The notes: generated by a model from the letters alone, not told the origin. 64,000 nt of DNA from Pontibacillus chungwhensis BH030062 (GCF_000770675.1 NZ_AVBG01000015.1:1-64000), one strand, 5' to 3'; positions 24,830 through 34,909 are shown, numbered from the stretch's first letter. Made by a program: numbers and translations.

Positions 24830-27800
24830 ATGAGCCAGAACCATTCAAATGGTCCAGATAGATCCCCGCTTCGCAAATGGTGGGAAGACGGAAAGATCCA
24901 AAAATATTTCCGTATCTCTTATGATGTAATCTGGAACATCGTTTTATTCTTCCTCATTGTAGGTGTGATTGGCGTGTTCTTTGCTGCCGGGCTAGGTGCC
25001 GGTTATTTCGCCTCGCTCGTCAAAGATGAACCAATCCGTGCTAAAGCCGAAATGCAAAAAGACATTTACAATTATGAAGAAACGTCAGAATTGTACTTTG
25101 CCGGAGACACATACTTAGGAAAGATTCAGTCTGATTTATATCGCGAAGAAGTGCCGCTCGACCAAGTATCTGATCATGTGGTCAATGCTGTCATCGCCAC
25201 TGAAGACGCGAATTTCGAGACACATGATGGAGTTGTACCTAAAGCTATAATCCGTGCGATCTTCCAAGAAGTAACGAACGCAAACGTTAAAACAGGTGGT
25301 AGTACACTCACCCAACAGTTAATAAAAAATCAAATTTTAACAGACACCGTTTCATTCGAACGTAAAGCGAAAGAAATTCTACTCGCATTACGATTGGAAC
25401 GATTCTTCGAAAAAGAAGAAATCTTAGAAGCGTATCTGAATGTTGTCCCATTCGGTCGAAACGCCGGAGGAAGAAACGTTGCAGGAATTGAAACTGCTGC
25501 CCAAGGTATATTTGGAGTGAGCGCCAAAGAATTAAACCTTCCTCAAGCAGCCTATATTGCAGGTATGCCACAAAGTCCTTATATGTATACCCCTTTTACA
25601 AATACAGGGGAAGTTAAATCTGAAGCAGGGCTCGCCCCAGGAATTGATCGAATGAGAACGGTTCTTCAACGTATGTTAGAAGCCGAAATGATTACACAAG
25701 CTGAATACGATAAAGCAATCAATTACGACATTGCTTCGAACTTTACAGAACCAGAACCTTCACCAGTGCAATCATATCCTTATATCGCATTTGAAGTTGA
25801 AGAAAGAGCCACTGATATTCTCCAAGGTATCCTAGCTGAACAAGATGGGTATACAAAAGAAGATCTGGCTAACAGTGAATCACTGCAACAAGAATATGCT
25901 ACACTAGCAGATCGAACATTAGTGCAAAATGGCTTGAAAGTTCATACGACTATTGATAAACCGATTTACGACAAAATGCAAGAACTACACAAGAATTATA
26001 ACCATTACGGGCCTGTGCGATCTTGGGAAGTAACAGACAAGGAAACAGGCAAAGTGAAAACGATTAAAGAGCCCGTTCAAGTCGGTGGAATGTTAATAGA
26101 AAATAAAACCGGGAAAATCATCAGCTTTATCGGCGGACGTGATTTTGACCTGGAAAACCTCAATCATGCTACCGATGCGAAACGTTCAAACGGAAGTACA
26201 ATGAAACCATTGCTAGTATACGCTCCGGCTATAGACCTAGGACAAGCTAACCCAGGTTCTGTAGTAGCTGATATAGAAACAGTTTTTGCGGGAGGATATA
26301 CTCCTGGTAACTATGGTGGCAGGTTCCATGGCCTCACTTCTATAAGACGAGCATTAGCCATGTCATATAACGTACCAGCAGTAAAAACATATGCTGATAT
26401 CAGAAACCAAAACCCAGCATCCTATTTAGACAAGATGGGCTTTACGACACTATTAGAAGAAGATAAAACTAACTTATCCACTTCTCTCGGCAGTCTTCTT
26501 GAGGGTGTAACCGTAGAAGAGAATACGAATGCTTTCGCCACTTTCGCCAATAACGGTAAGTTTGTAGATGCTTACATGATTGATAAGATTGAAACTAAAG
26601 ACGGAGAAGTGTTGTATGAACATAAACCTGAACCCGTTGATGTATTTAGTGAACAAGCATCTTATTTAACCGTTGACATGATGAGAGATGTTTTAGATTA
26701 CGGTACAGCCCAATACGCAGGGGATCGCTTAAAGTATCCAGGTGTAGACTGGGCCGGTAAAACAGGTACTTCTCAAGATGTACACGACACTTGGTTTGTC
26801 GCGACAAACCCAAATGTAACAATGGGGATGTGGATGGGCTATGACACACCTAGCACATTAAGAAACTGCGGCAACTGTAGCCTAGGATACAGCAACCGTA
26901 ACGTAAAACTATGGACGGATATTGTAAACGCAGCCTCAGATCTAAATCCAGACTTAATGGTTCCTAAAGAAAGTTTCAAACAACCATCTGGTATTGTCAG
27001 ACAGTCATACTGCGCGGCTTCAGGATTGCTTCCATCTCAGCTTTGTTCTGAAATGGGACTTGTCAGCAGTGACATTTATTATGCTAAATACGCTCCAACC
27101 AAACGAGACGACAGTTTAATCGCGACTGGTTATGTTGAAATTGGAAATAAAGCCTATGTAGCAGGTGATTCAACACCACCTGAATTTACAAACGAAGGCG
27201 TCTTCTTTAACCCAGAGTACATTGAACGTAACAACTATGACCGATTATCAAGCTTAGATCAACTCGTACCAAACAATAGCCAGTGGGCAAGCGTCCGCGT
27301 TCCATCTACAGATAAGGTTCCTAATGATGGACAGGCTCCAGCTGCTCCAGGTTCTGTATCAGCTAGCGGAGGCGTCTTAAACTGGTCACCTTCTGGAAGC
27401 AGGGATGTTGTTGGCTACCGCATCTATCGCGCCCCAGCACCAGGAGCAGGCTTCCAACTAATAGGGAATTCAGCAACAAATAGCCTTGGCATATCTGGTA
27501 AGGGTGTTTATGTCGTAAGAGCGGTGGATTACTTTGGAATGGAATCTGGAGCATCGCAAGCATATGAATACGGAGATTTCACCCCAGACCCACCACCGAG
27601 TGATCAAGGTCAAGACCCTGGCAACAATAATGGCAATAACAATAACAACAACAATAACAATAATGGCAACAACAATGGCAATAACAATGGCAATAACAAT
27701 AACGGTAACAATGATAATGATAACGATGGCAATAACGATAACAATAACAATGATAACAACAATGGTTCAGACGATAACAACTCAGACAACGATGACAACG

Positions 27801-27952
27801 ATGACAATTCATCCGGCGGAACTGAAAACGGGGGCTCATCAGGCGATGATAACTCCGGTTCAACCGGTGGTTCCGGTTCCGGAGGATCTGGAGACACAGA
27901 TAACTCTGGTGGCGACTCATCAACCGATGACGAATCTTCTTCAGAAGGATAA
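24830..27952 (+). CDS. class A penicillin-binding protein (PBP1A type) with Fn3-like domain and Asn-rich tail
   Basis: Bifunctional peptidoglycan glycosyltransferase/transpeptidase. Order: cytoplasmic N terminus, one membrane helix (about 35-65), GT51 domain with EDANFETHDGV and GGSTLTQQLIKN, transpeptidase with NGSTMKP (SxxK), AMSYNVPA (SxN) and GKTGTSQD (KTG), then a fibronectin-III-like segment (PAAPGSVSASGGVLNWSPSG), then a tail of about 130 residues made almost only of Asn, Asp, Gly and Ser. AGGAGG lies seven bases before the ATG at 24830; the product is 1040 residues. It is divergent from tyrS. The extracellular tail is longer than I would expect for this class. Confidence 0.94.
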   Translation: MSQNHSNGPDRSPLRKWWEDGKIQKYFRISYDVIWNIVLFFLIVGVIGVFFAAGLGAGYFASLVKDEPIRAKAEMQKDIYNYEETSELYFAGDTYLGKIQSDLYREEVPLDQVSDHVVNAVIATEDANFETHDGVVPKAIIRAIFQEVTNANVKTGGSTLTQQLIKNQILTDTVSFERKAKEILLALRLERFFEKEEILEAYLNVVPFGRNAGGRNVAGIETAAQGIFGVSAKELNLPQAAYIAGMPQSPYMYTPFTNTGEVKSEAGLAPGIDRMRTVLQRMLEAEMITQAEYDKAINYDIASNFTEPEPSPVQSYPYIAFEVEERATDILQGILAEQDGYTKEDLANSESLQQEYATLADRTLVQNGLKVHTTIDKPIYDKMQELHKNYNHYGPVRSWEVTDKETGKVKTIKEPVQVGGMLIENKTGKIISFIGGRDFDLENLNHATDAKRSNGSTMKPLLVYAPAIDLGQANPGSVVADIETVFAGGYTPGNYGGRFHGLTSIRRALAMSYNVPAVKTYADIRNQNPASYLDKMGFTTLLEEDKTNLSTSLGSLLEGVTVEENTNAFATFANNGKFVDAYMIDKIETKDGEVLYEHKPEPVDVFSEQASYLTVDMMRDVLDYGTAQYAGDRLKYPGVDWAGKTGTSQDVHDTWFVATNPNVTMGMWMGYDTPSTLRNCGNCSLGYSNRNVKLWTDIVNAASDLNPDLMVPKESFKQPSGIVRQSYCAASGLLPSQLCSEMGLVSSDIYYAKYAPTKRDDSLIATGYVEIGNKAYVAGDSTPPEFTNEGVFFNPEYIERNNYDRLSSLDQLVPNNSQWASVRVPSTDKVPNDGQAPAAPGSVSASGGVLNWSPSGSRDVVGYRIYRAPAPGAGFQLIGNSATNSLGISGKGVYVVRAVDYFGMESGASQAYEYGDFTPDPPPSDQGQDPGNNNGNNNNNNNNNNGNNNGNNNGNNNNGNNDNDNDGNNDNNNNDNNNGSDDNNSDNDDNDDNSSGGTENGGSSGDDNSGSTGGSGSGGSGDTDNSGGDSSTDDESSSEG
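27599..27950 (+). repeat. low-complexity AAC/AAT-rich coding repeat in the PBP tail
   Basis: Repeated AACAAT/GGCAATAAC-type units encode Asn, Asn-Gly, Asp and Ser runs at the PBP C terminus. The wobble bases alternate between AAC and AAT, which argues for selection on the protein composition rather than recent slippage alone. Confidence 0.8.
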
Positions 27953-27956
27953 TTTC

Positions 27957-28006
27957 TAAAAGGCTATCCCAAGAGTCTACTCAGGCTCTTAGGGATAGTC
28001 TTTTTT
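27957..28006 (+). terminator. terminator of the PBP gene
   Basis: AGGCTATCCCaAGAG pairs with CTCTtAGGGATAGTC-type bases and is followed by TTTTTT, five bases after the stop codon. Confidence 0.8.
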
Positions 28007-28240
28007 ATATTAGCGCCCTTATCCGGAAAATTCTAACCTGCTTTACAAGCGGAATGGTCCATTATGGTAAAAGGCGACAAGGCTTTCTCGGGGACTACTT
28101 TTCGTTCTATCATGGCAAAAGGAAATCTTCTGTCCTCCCCTTGAATACTTAGATTCAACATATTACCGCTCAGGGATTTTTTTCAGTGAGATTTGCTGTA
28201 TAATAGATAACAAATATAGGTAACTTTAGGTGGTGGAGGC

Positions 28241-28894
28241 ATGAAACATACAAAAGAATATCATTCCCAAGAGATTGAAACGAAAACCGGAACGATTACA
28301 GTTGAAGGGCCTCTCCCTTCAGAGGAACTAGCAAACTATCATTTTCACGAAGGGCTTAAAGCCTTCAGGCCGGCCCCAAAACAATTCGAAGCTGTTAAGA
28401 AGATTGCCGATTTTGAAGAAGGCAGAATTCTCATTGCCAGAACTTCAGATACCATTGTAGGTTATGTTACCTACCTCTACCCTGACCCATTAGAAAGATG
28501 GTCGAAGTTTGAGATGAAGGATCTCCTTGAACTTGGCGCTATAGAAGTCATTCAAGATTACAGGGGATATGGTATTGGCTCATGGCTACTAAAGGTGTCT
28601 ATGATGGACGATGAAATGGAAGACTTCATCGTCATATCAACAGAATATTACTGGCACTGGGACCTTTCTGGAACAGGGTTGAACATTTGGAATTATCGAA
28701 ATGTCATGGAACGAATGATGGGAGCTGGCGGATTAACCCCATACCCCACAGATGATCCAGAGATCGTCTCACATCCTGCCAACTGTTTAATGGCTCGCAT
28801 TGGAAGTCGAGTACCTCAAGCTTCAATCGATCAATTTGAGGAATTGAGGTTCTTAACGAGACGAAGTTATCGCGCGAATCGAGGAGGTCTGTAA
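28241..28894 (+). CDS. acuA: GNAT acetyltransferase AcuA
   Basis: Protein acetyltransferase that inactivates acetyl-CoA synthetase in B. subtilis. The 217-residue protein has a GNAT core with LIARTSDTIVGYVTYLYPDP and the acetyl-CoA loop region VIQDYRGYGIGSWLLK. GGTGGAGG precedes the ATG. A TATAAT lies about 45 bp upstream without a strong -35. It heads a tight operon with acuB (start right after the acuA stop) and acuC. The target gene acsA, which is a neighbour in B. subtilis, is not in this window. Confidence 0.95.
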   Translation: MKHTKEYHSQEIETKTGTITVEGPLPSEELANYHFHEGLKAFRPAPKQFEAVKKIADFEEGRILIARTSDTIVGYVTYLYPDPLERWSKFEMKDLLELGAIEVIQDYRGYGIGSWLLKVSMMDDEMEDFIVISTEYYWHWDLSGTGLNIWNYRNVMERMMGAGGLTPYPTDDPEIVSHPANCLMARIGSRVPQASIDQFEELRFLTRRSYRANRGGL

Positions 28895-29542
28895 ATGCTA
28901 GTAGAAGAGGTTATGAAAACAGAAGTTATATCACTAAAAGCTGATGAAACAATTGAAACCGCTTTAAAACTATTGAATGACCATCATATCCGCCACATTC
29001 CTATTGTGGATGAACATAACCACGTTATTGGAATAGTGTCTGATCGGGATGTACGGGACGCTAGTCCGTCTGTTTTTCAAGTCGAGCAAGATAAGGAGGC
29101 TCTGCAGAATAAGTTAGAATCTATTATGAGTTCTCCAGTCATAACCGCTCACCCTTTAGACTTTGTTGAAGAAATTGCGAGTATCTTTTATGAGCATGAA
29201 ATTGCTTGTGTTCCTGTCACAAAAGCAAACAAACTTGTTGGAATTATCACAGAGAAGGACATGCTATATACAATGATTCAACTTACAGGGGTAACCGTTC
29301 AAAGCTCTCAAATTGAAATTAAGGTGATTGATAAACCAGGAATTTTACCTGAGGTAACAGCTGTACTTGGCAAACGCAAGACAAATATAACGTCTGTTCT
29401 CATCTATCCTTATCAGCCAGATTCAACTTATAAAGTTCTTGTGTTCCGTCTTCAGACAATGAATCCCATGCCTGTTATTGAAGATTTAAAGCGAGCAGGG
29501 TATGACGTATTATGGCCAAACATGCCGGGGATGGAACAATGA
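28895..29542 (+). CDS. acuB: CBS- and ACT-domain protein AcuB
   Basis: A 215-residue protein with two CBS motifs (about 1-60, EEVMKTEVISLKADETIETA and HIPIVDEHNHVIGIVSDRDV; about 75-130, IMSSPVITAHPLD and LVGIITEKDML) and a C-terminal ACT domain (about 140-210, IEIKVIDKPGILPEVTAVL). CBS pairs bind adenine nucleotides, and AcuB is linked to acetoin/acetate metabolism, but its precise role is unsettled. GAGGAGGTCTG overlaps the end of acuA as its ribosome binding site. Its stop overlaps the acuC start (ATGA). Confidence 0.94.
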   Translation: MLVEEVMKTEVISLKADETIETALKLLNDHHIRHIPIVDEHNHVIGIVSDRDVRDASPSVFQVEQDKEALQNKLESIMSSPVITAHPLDFVEEIASIFYEHEIACVPVTKANKLVGIITEKDMLYTMIQLTGVTVQSSQIEIKVIDKPGILPEVTAVLGKRKTNITSVLIYPYQPDSTYKVLVFRLQTMNPMPVIEDLKRAGYDVLWPNMPGMEQ

Positions 29543-30708
29543 CGTGCAAGGCAGCCTTTGTCTATTCAGAAGATTTTAGGACCTACCGCTTTAGAGATGA
29601 TCATCCTTTTAACCAATTAAGAGTCACCCTAGCTTATGAACTTCTTAAAAGCATTGGCAACATCACGGACGAAGATCTTATATCCCCAAGGATGGCAACA
29701 GAGGAAGAACTTCTCCTGGTGCATGAGAAGCCGTATGTTGATGCCATCAAAAAAGCGAGCACAGGAAAGCTTAGTGAAGAGGAAGGGTATGAATTTGGAG
29801 TAGGTACTGAGGATACCCCAATGTTTAATGGAATGCACGAAGCGTCTTCCCTACTCGTAGGCGGAACATTATCAGCAGTTGATGCGGTGCTTCAGAATAA
29901 AGTTGAACACGCCCTGAACCTAGGCGGCGGCTTACATCATGGGTTCCAGCGCAAGGCATCTGGTTTCTGCATTTACAATGATGGTGCAGTGGCAATTCAG
30001 TATATCCGAGAACATTACCAAGCTAAAGTCTTGTATATAGATACAGATGCTCATCACGGAGATGGTGTGCAGTGGGCATTTTACGATGACCCAAATGTAT
30101 GTACATTGTCCGTACATGAAACGGGTCGTTACCTCTTCCCTGGGACAGGAAATGTAAATGAGCGCGGCATTAAAGAAGGCTATGGGTACAGTTTTAATAT
30201 CCCCGTAGATGCCTTTACAGAAGACGATTCTTTTATGCACGTTTATGAAACCGCATTCAGAGAAGTGACGGAATATTTTCAGCCTGATGTGATTATTACG
30301 CAAAATGGTGCAGATGCCCATGTGTTAGATCCATTAACGCACCTTTGTTGTACCTCCAAGCTGTACGAGTTTATACCGAAGCTAGCTCATAAACTAGCAC
30401 ACGAGTACTGTAATGGAAAATGGATTGCTTTGGGAGGGGGAGGATATGACATTTGGAGAGTGGTTCCCCGGGCTTGGGCACAGATCTGGAATGTAATGGC
30501 TCACGACACCCCAGCTGAGGGTGACATACCCAAGGAGTGGTTGGATAAATGGCAACCTAAAGCACCGGTAGAGCTACCTAGCTCATGGAGCGACCAGCAA
30601 GGCTTGTATAAAGAGATACCTAGAAAAGCCGAGATTACAGAGAAAAATGAAAAAGTTTTGGAGAAAGCCATGCAGTTCATCCAGCTAAAACATAATCTCC
30701 CTAAGTAA
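29539..30708 (+). CDS. acuC: AcuC, histone-deacetylase-family protein deacetylase
   Basis: Removes the AcuA-added acetyl group from acetyl-CoA synthetase. HDAC-family motifs: LGGGLHHGFQRKASGFCIYND, DTDAHHGDGVQWAFY and IITQNGADAHVLDPL, carrying zinc ligands and the catalytic histidines; a late GGGGYD loop is present. The start ATG at 29539 overlaps the acuB stop by three bases (389 residues), typical of translational coupling; the upstream in-frame ATG lies inside acuB and is not favoured. Confidence 0.95.
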   Translation: MTCKAAFVYSEDFRTYRFRDDHPFNQLRVTLAYELLKSIGNITDEDLISPRMATEEELLLVHEKPYVDAIKKASTGKLSEEEGYEFGVGTEDTPMFNGMHEASSLLVGGTLSAVDAVLQNKVEHALNLGGGLHHGFQRKASGFCIYNDGAVAIQYIREHYQAKVLYIDTDAHHGDGVQWAFYDDPNVCTLSVHETGRYLFPGTGNVNERGIKEGYGYSFNIPVDAFTEDDSFMHVYETAFREVTEYFQPDVIITQNGADAHVLDPLTHLCCTSKLYEFIPKLAHKLAHEYCNGKWIALGGGGYDIWRVVPRAWAQIWNVMAHDTPAEGDIPKEWLDKWQPKAPVELPSSWSDQQGLYKEIPRKAEITEKNEKVLEKAMQFIQLKHNLPK

Positions 30709-30752
30709 AATAGGTCTTCACTTCATGAAAAAATGAATTGACACCAAAAATA

Positions 30753-30801
30753 AAAGAAGAGTGTTTCAATGCCACTTAGGCCATTGTAACACTCTTCTTT
30801 A
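30753..30801. terminator. bidirectional terminator between acuC and motS
   Basis: AAAGAAGAGTGTTTCAATG pairs with CATTGTAACACTCTTCTTT with one mismatch, between convergent genes. Confidence 0.9.
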
Positions 30802-30812
30802 TGTACAGATGA

Positions 30813-31610
30813 TCAAGGAGATGTAACTCCTTCTTGCGCTTTGTAACTTGGGTCTAGAATGACGATTTCAACACGACGGTTTTTCTGCCAATTTTCTACT
30901 GAATCATTTGGAACAAGGGGACGAGTATCTCCGTAACCTACTGCTGTAAAACGAGCTGAGTCTACTGCTGTTTCCTGAGCTAAATAACGAATAACACCAC
31001 TTGCCCTTGCTGCTGATAGCTCCCAATTCGAAGGAAAACGATAGTTAGATATAGGACGATCATCCGTATGACCTTCCACTTTTACATAGTTAGGAATATT
31101 ATTTAAGAGCTGACCAACTTTTTTAAGAAAAGGTTGCCCCGTTGGAATGATCTCAGCTTCAGCCGTATTAAATAATACCTGCTCTTGCAAGGTAAGAACC
31201 ACACCTCGCTCTGTTCGATTTGCTGTAATCTTTTCTGTCAAATCATTGTTTTCAAGAAACGTTTCCACCTCTGTTACAAGCTTGTTTAACGAGTCTTTCG
31301 TATCTGCAGCGCCGGTTTCCTTATCCTTTTTTACATCTTCGTTTTCCTCTGATTCAAACTTACTTATATCTTGTTGGTTATCATCCTTTTCATCAGCTGG
31401 GTGCTCTGACTCAACAATGGATGGGTTGAAATCAAAGATGGCTCGACTTCTGAACGACTCTGCTACAGCTTCAAATTTTTCTTTATCGATTTGTGACATG
31501 GAAAAAAGCAAGATGAAAAAAACAAGAATCAATGTCATTAAATCAGAGAATGTGACCATCCACTTTGGAGCGCCTTTTTCTTGTACACGCTCTTTTCGTT
31601 TAAGCTTCAT
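30813..31610 (-). CDS. motS: flagellar stator protein MotS (MotB type)
   Basis: Stator subunit that anchors to peptidoglycan. A single N-terminal membrane helix carries the ion-binding aspartate in WMVTFSDLMTLILVFFILL; the C-terminal OmpA domain has KVEGHTDDRPI, NWELSAARASGVIRYL and YGDTRPLVPND. The ATG at 31610, preceded by GGAGGGAG, overlaps the motP end by 11 bases (265 residues); an upstream in-frame start 26 codons earlier lies deep in motP. In B. subtilis MotPS is a sodium-driven stator, which would suit a halophile. Confidence 0.93.
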   Translation of the reverse strand: MKLKRKERVQEKGAPKWMVTFSDLMTLILVFFILLFSMSQIDKEKFEAVAESFRSRAIFDFNPSIVESEHPADEKDDNQQDISKFESEENEDVKKDKETGAADTKDSLNKLVTEVETFLENNDLTEKITANRTERGVVLTLQEQVLFNTAEAEIIPTGQPFLKKVGQLLNNIPNYVKVEGHTDDRPISNYRFPSNWELSAARASGVIRYLAQETAVDSARFTAVGYGDTRPLVPNDSVENWQKNRRVEIVILDPSYKAQEGVTSP

Positions 31611-32427
31611 TCGGTGCTCCCTCCATGACGTCTTCTTCAGTCGGCTCTTCCTCCTGACGTTGACGCTCATCTCCAGAAAGGAAAGCACTTAACTTTTCTT
31701 CTAGAATTTTTGGATTTTGCCCCGATTGTACTCCGATGACACCTTCTATGGTAACTTGTTTTATAAAGATTTCTTGATCTGTTTTGTTTGCTAATTTCCC
31801 GGCCATAGGCGAGAACACAAGGTTGGCAAGAACTGATCCGTAAAACGTTGTTAACAAGGCGATCGCCATATTTGGCCCAAGCGTGGTTGGGTCTGTTAGA
31901 TTCTTAAGCATAAGAACCAATCCAATTAAAGTACCGATCATTCCCCAAGCTGGTGCATATTCTGCAGCCTTTTCGATAATTGCACGGCCTCGTCTGTGCC
32001 TTTCTTCAATAGCTGAAACTTCAGCATTCATAATATCGTTTATAACTTCTGGTTCAATACCATCTACAGCAAGAAGGATACCCTTTTTAATAAACGGGTC
32101 TTCAACTTCTTCTAATTCTGATTCTAATGCCAAAAGGCCTTCACGACGCGCCCTTTCTGATAGACGTACGAACAAATCGATCAGCCCTGACAAATTCTGC
32201 TCATTTGTCTGGAAAGATTCTTTTAATACCTTTCCTGTCAGCTTAATCTCGTCCAACGTAAAGTTTATCAAGAGCGCAGCCGCAAGGCCACCAAGCACAA
32301 TAATCATTGAGGAAATCTGAATAAAGGACACAACGTCCCCCACTCCCCCAGTGGTAAAGATCCCTACAAAGATCATTGTAATTCCTATGAATATGCCAAT
32401 TGGAGTTAATAAATCATTTCGTTTCAT
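31600..32427 (-). CDS. motP: flagellar stator protein MotP (MotA type)
   Basis: Four-helix stator channel subunit that works with MotS. Hydrophobic helices occur at about 8-26 (LTPIGIFIGITMIFVGIF), 34-55, 150-170 (YAPAWGMIGTLIGLVLML) and 185-205. The acidic/basic cytoplasmic loop in between includes LFVRLSERARREGLLALE, the MotA-type torque region. The ATG at 32427 follows GGGAGAGAG (275 residues). It lies downstream of ccpA on the same strand, as in B. subtilis. Confidence 0.94.
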   Translation of the reverse strand: MKRNDLLTPIGIFIGITMIFVGIFTTGGVGDVVSFIQISSMIIVLGGLAAALLINFTLDEIKLTGKVLKESFQTNEQNLSGLIDLFVRLSERARREGLLALESELEEVEDPFIKKGILLAVDGIEPEVINDIMNAEVSAIEERHRRGRAIIEKAAEYAPAWGMIGTLIGLVLMLKNLTDPTTLGPNMAIALLTTFYGSVLANLVFSPMAGKLANKTDQEIFIKQVTIEGVIGVQSGQNPKILEEKLSAFLSGDERQRQEEEPTEEDVMEGAPNEA

Positions 32428-32479
32428 TGTCTCTCTCCCTAATATAAAACCTAATGATCTATTTTCTATATCGACATAT

Positions 32480-33478
32480 TTATGATTTTGTTGAGTTTCT
32501 TTCAATATTTCGGTGTGGAAGAATTACATTTTGTTCTTCGACTTTTTCGTTATTCATATATTTCGTTAATAGACGCATCGACACAGCCCCAATATCATAC
32601 ATGGGTTGTACTACGGTCGATAGTGTCGGACGAACCATTGTTGCTAATCGTGTATTATCAAATCCAAAGACTTCTACATCCTCAGGCACGCGAAGTCCTT
32701 TATCTTGAGCACCATGAATGACACCAAGCGCCATTTCATCAGATGCTACGAACACGGCACTTGGGCGCTCTTCCATGTTAATCAGTTGATCAAGAGCTTC
32801 AATACCACTATCGTACGTGTAATCGCCGCGAATGACATAACGATCTCCATAAGATTTACCTTGTTCTTCAATTGCGCGGTAGTAACCTGACAGTTTCTGA
32901 TCGTTGATATTCGTTTCGAGCGGACCTGAGATGAAGGCTACATGCTCATTACCTTTACCGAATAACGTTTTAGTAGCTTCATAAGATGCTTCTTCATAAT
33001 TAATATTAACAGAAGGAACAGAATGGGTTTCATCTACAGTAGCTGCTAGCACCACTGGGACTGACGCATTTTGGAACTCTCTTACGTGGTCTTCTGTGAT
33101 TTTTCCACCCATAAACACAAGTCCGTCTACTTGCTTTCCTAACATTGAGTTAATGAGGTGAATTTCTTTCTCTTTATTTTGATCTGAGTTGCTTAAGATG
33201 ATGTTATAGTTATACATCGTTGCAATATCCTCAATACCTCTAGCTAATTCAGCAAAGAAAATGCTTGAAATATCTGGGATGATTACACCAACTGTAGTTG
33301 TCTTTTTACTAGCTAAGCCTCGAGCCACCGCATTCGGGCGATACCCTAATCGCTCAATCGCATCTAAAACTTTCTTCCTTGTGGCAGGTTTCACATTTGG
33401 ATTTCCATTGACCACACGCGAAACCGTAGCCATGGATACATTGGCTTCTCGTGCCACATCGTATATTGTTACATTCAT
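32480..33478 (-). CDS. ccpA: catabolite control protein A
   Basis: LacI-family master regulator of carbon catabolite control; binds cre sites with HPr-Ser46-P as corepressor. The helix-turn-helix is textbook: [20 protein letters not shown] then [20 protein letters not shown]. The hinge ([20 protein letters not shown]) and periplasmic-binding-like core follow. Its 332 residues match the B. subtilis protein. It sits between motPS and aroA as in B. subtilis, with its own promoter at 33540-33568. Candidate cre sites in this window are at 954, 2419, 5598 and 55832. Confidence 0.97.
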   Translation of the reverse strand: MNVTIYDVAREANVSMATVSRVVNGNPNVKPATRKKVLDAIERLGYRPNAVARGLASKKTTTVGVIIPDISSIFFAELARGIEDIATMYNYNIILSNSDQNKEKEIHLINSMLGKQVDGLVFMGGKITEDHVREFQNASVPVVLAATVDETHSVPSVNINYEEASYEATKTLFGKGNEHVAFISGPLETNINDQKLSGYYRAIEEQGKSYGDRYVIRGDYTYDSGIEALDQLINMEERPSAVFVASDEMALGVIHGAQDKGLRVPEDVEVFGFDNTRLATMVRPTLSTVVQPMYDIGAVSMRLLTKYMNNEKVEEQNVILPHRNIERNSTKS

Positions 33479-33539
33479 TTCTTATAACCTCCTCAAAGTT
33501 ACGCCTCTATCTTTATTTCCCTCATTCTCTCTCTTCATT

Positions 33540-33568
33540 ATCATACGACACTGCTAATGAGAGCGCAA
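33540..33568 (-). promoter_or_regulatory. promoter of ccpA
   Basis: On the minus strand TTGCGC (33568-33563) and TATGAT (33545-33540) are 17 bp apart, about 60 bp before the ccpA start. Confidence 0.65.
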
Positions 33569-33687
33569 TAAATCGACCATATTCATGCTTTTATATGCAG
33601 TATTCACCATTTATTTAGAAACAACTCATATGTACAGAAGAGTTATAGTAAATAGTGGACATTTTAAACATAATTTCTTACAGAAAA

Positions 33688-33716
33688 AGAATACGCCAAC
33701 AAATTGTTGGCGTACT
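33688..33716 (-). terminator. terminator of aroA
   Basis: Minus strand: TACGCCAACA / TGTTGGCGTA with a 3-nt loop and a following TTCTTTTTC. It separates aroA from ccpA. Confidence 0.85.
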
Positions 33717-33761
33717 TTTCCTCTTTAAAATATAGATTAAATTGTCTATTTATGCAAGAAT

Positions 33762-34832
33762 CTATTTCAATTCTTTCATAAATTGATTAAATGTTTCAAT
33801 ATCCATTTGCTGCGCAGCATCAGACAATGCTACTGCCGGGTCAGGGTGAACTTCTGCCATTATCCCATCTGCTCCAACGGCAATCGCTGCTTTTGCTGTA
33901 GGGAGAAGAAGATCACGACGGCCTGTAGAGTGCGTTACGTCTACCATTACAGGCAAGTGTGTCTCTTGCTTTAAGATCGGTACAGCAGAAATATCAAGCG
34001 TGTTACGCGTCGCTTTCTCGTACGTACGAATACCACGTTCACATAGAATGATGTTTTCATTGCCTCGTGATATGATGTATTCAGCAGCATTCACAAACTC
34101 TGAGATCGTTGCAGATAAGCCACGTTTTAGTAGTACCGGCTTATCAACGGAACCTGCTGCTTTTAGCAGTTCAAAGTTCTGCATATTACGTGCTCCGATT
34201 TGAATGACATCAATGTACTCAACCGCCGTTTCAATATCGGCCGGATTAACAATTTCACTTACAACACCTAAGTCATATTCATCGGCAACTTGTTTCAATA
34301 TTTTCAAACCTTCAAGCCCAAGTCCTTGGAAATCATACGGTGATGAACGAGGTTTGAAAGCTCCCCCGCGAAGTAGCTTCAACCCTTGTGCTTTAACCGC
34401 TTCTGCTACTTTAGCAACTTGCTCGTAGCTCTCAACTGCACAAGGCCCCGTGATGAAGGACGGATCACCAATCCCAATTTCTTCACCTCGAACTGTAACA
34501 ACCGTATCTTCCGGTTTCTTCTTACGTGAAACAAGAAGCGCTTTACGGTGATCATCTTCTTGAAGCTCAAGGCTTGCTTTAAAGATTTCTTTGAACAACT
34601 TCTCGACTGTGGAATGTTCGAAAGGACCTTCATTGTGGTCCGTAATCGCATCTAACATCGCGCGTTCACGCACGGGATCAAAACGATTCATTCCTTGCTT
34701 TTTCTTCACCTGTCCAATTTGATGCGCGATCTCAGCTCTTTTATTAATTAAATCTAGAATGTCTAAATTTAATGTGTCTAACTCTTGTCTTAACTGGTCT
34801 AATTCTTCATTACTCAACTCATACGCCTCCAA
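33762..34832 (-). CDS. aroA: bifunctional chorismate mutase / DAHP synthase
   Basis: First enzyme of the shikimate pathway, with a fused N-terminal regulatory chorismate mutase. Residues 1-90 form the AroQ-type mutase ([31 protein letters not shown]); residues 100-356 form the DAHP synthase barrel ([59 protein letters not shown]). The fusion and length (356) match B. subtilis AroA. GGAGGCGT precedes the ATG. Confidence 0.96.
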   Translation of the reverse strand: MEAYELSNEELDQLRQELDTLNLDILDLINKRAEIAHQIGQVKKKQGMNRFDPVRERAMLDAITDHNEGPFEHSTVEKLFKEIFKASLELQEDDHRKALLVSRKKKPEDTVVTVRGEEIGIGDPSFITGPCAVESYEQVAKVAEAVKAQGLKLLRGGAFKPRSSPYDFQGLGLEGLKILKQVADEYDLGVVSEIVNPADIETAVEYIDVIQIGARNMQNFELLKAAGSVDKPVLLKRGLSATISEFVNAAEYIISRGNENIILCERGIRTYEKATRNTLDISAVPILKQETHLPVMVDVTHSTGRRDLLLPTAKAAIAVGADGIMAEVHPDPAVALSDAAQQMDIETFNQFMKELK

Positions 34833-34880
34833 TTTGTTTAGAAAGATGAAATTATGATAAATTCATAATAATTAGACATC

Positions 34881-34909
34881 ATTATAGCTAATATTATTTT
34901 AATTGTCAC
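34881..34909 (-). promoter_or_regulatory. promoter of aroA
   Basis: Minus strand: GTGACA (34909-34904) and TATAAT (34886-34881) with a 17-bp spacer. Confidence 0.72.

Noticed and set aside
27534-27959. 141-codon plus-strand frame and long minus-strand frames over the PBP tail
   Set aside because: They are products of the AAC/AAT trinucleotide-like repeat read in other frames (runs of Thr-Ile-Met or Leu-Ser).
31147-31692. 181-codon plus-strand frame opposite motS/motP
   Set aside because: Antisense shadow of motS and motP with Ser-rich composition; no promoter or ribosome binding site.
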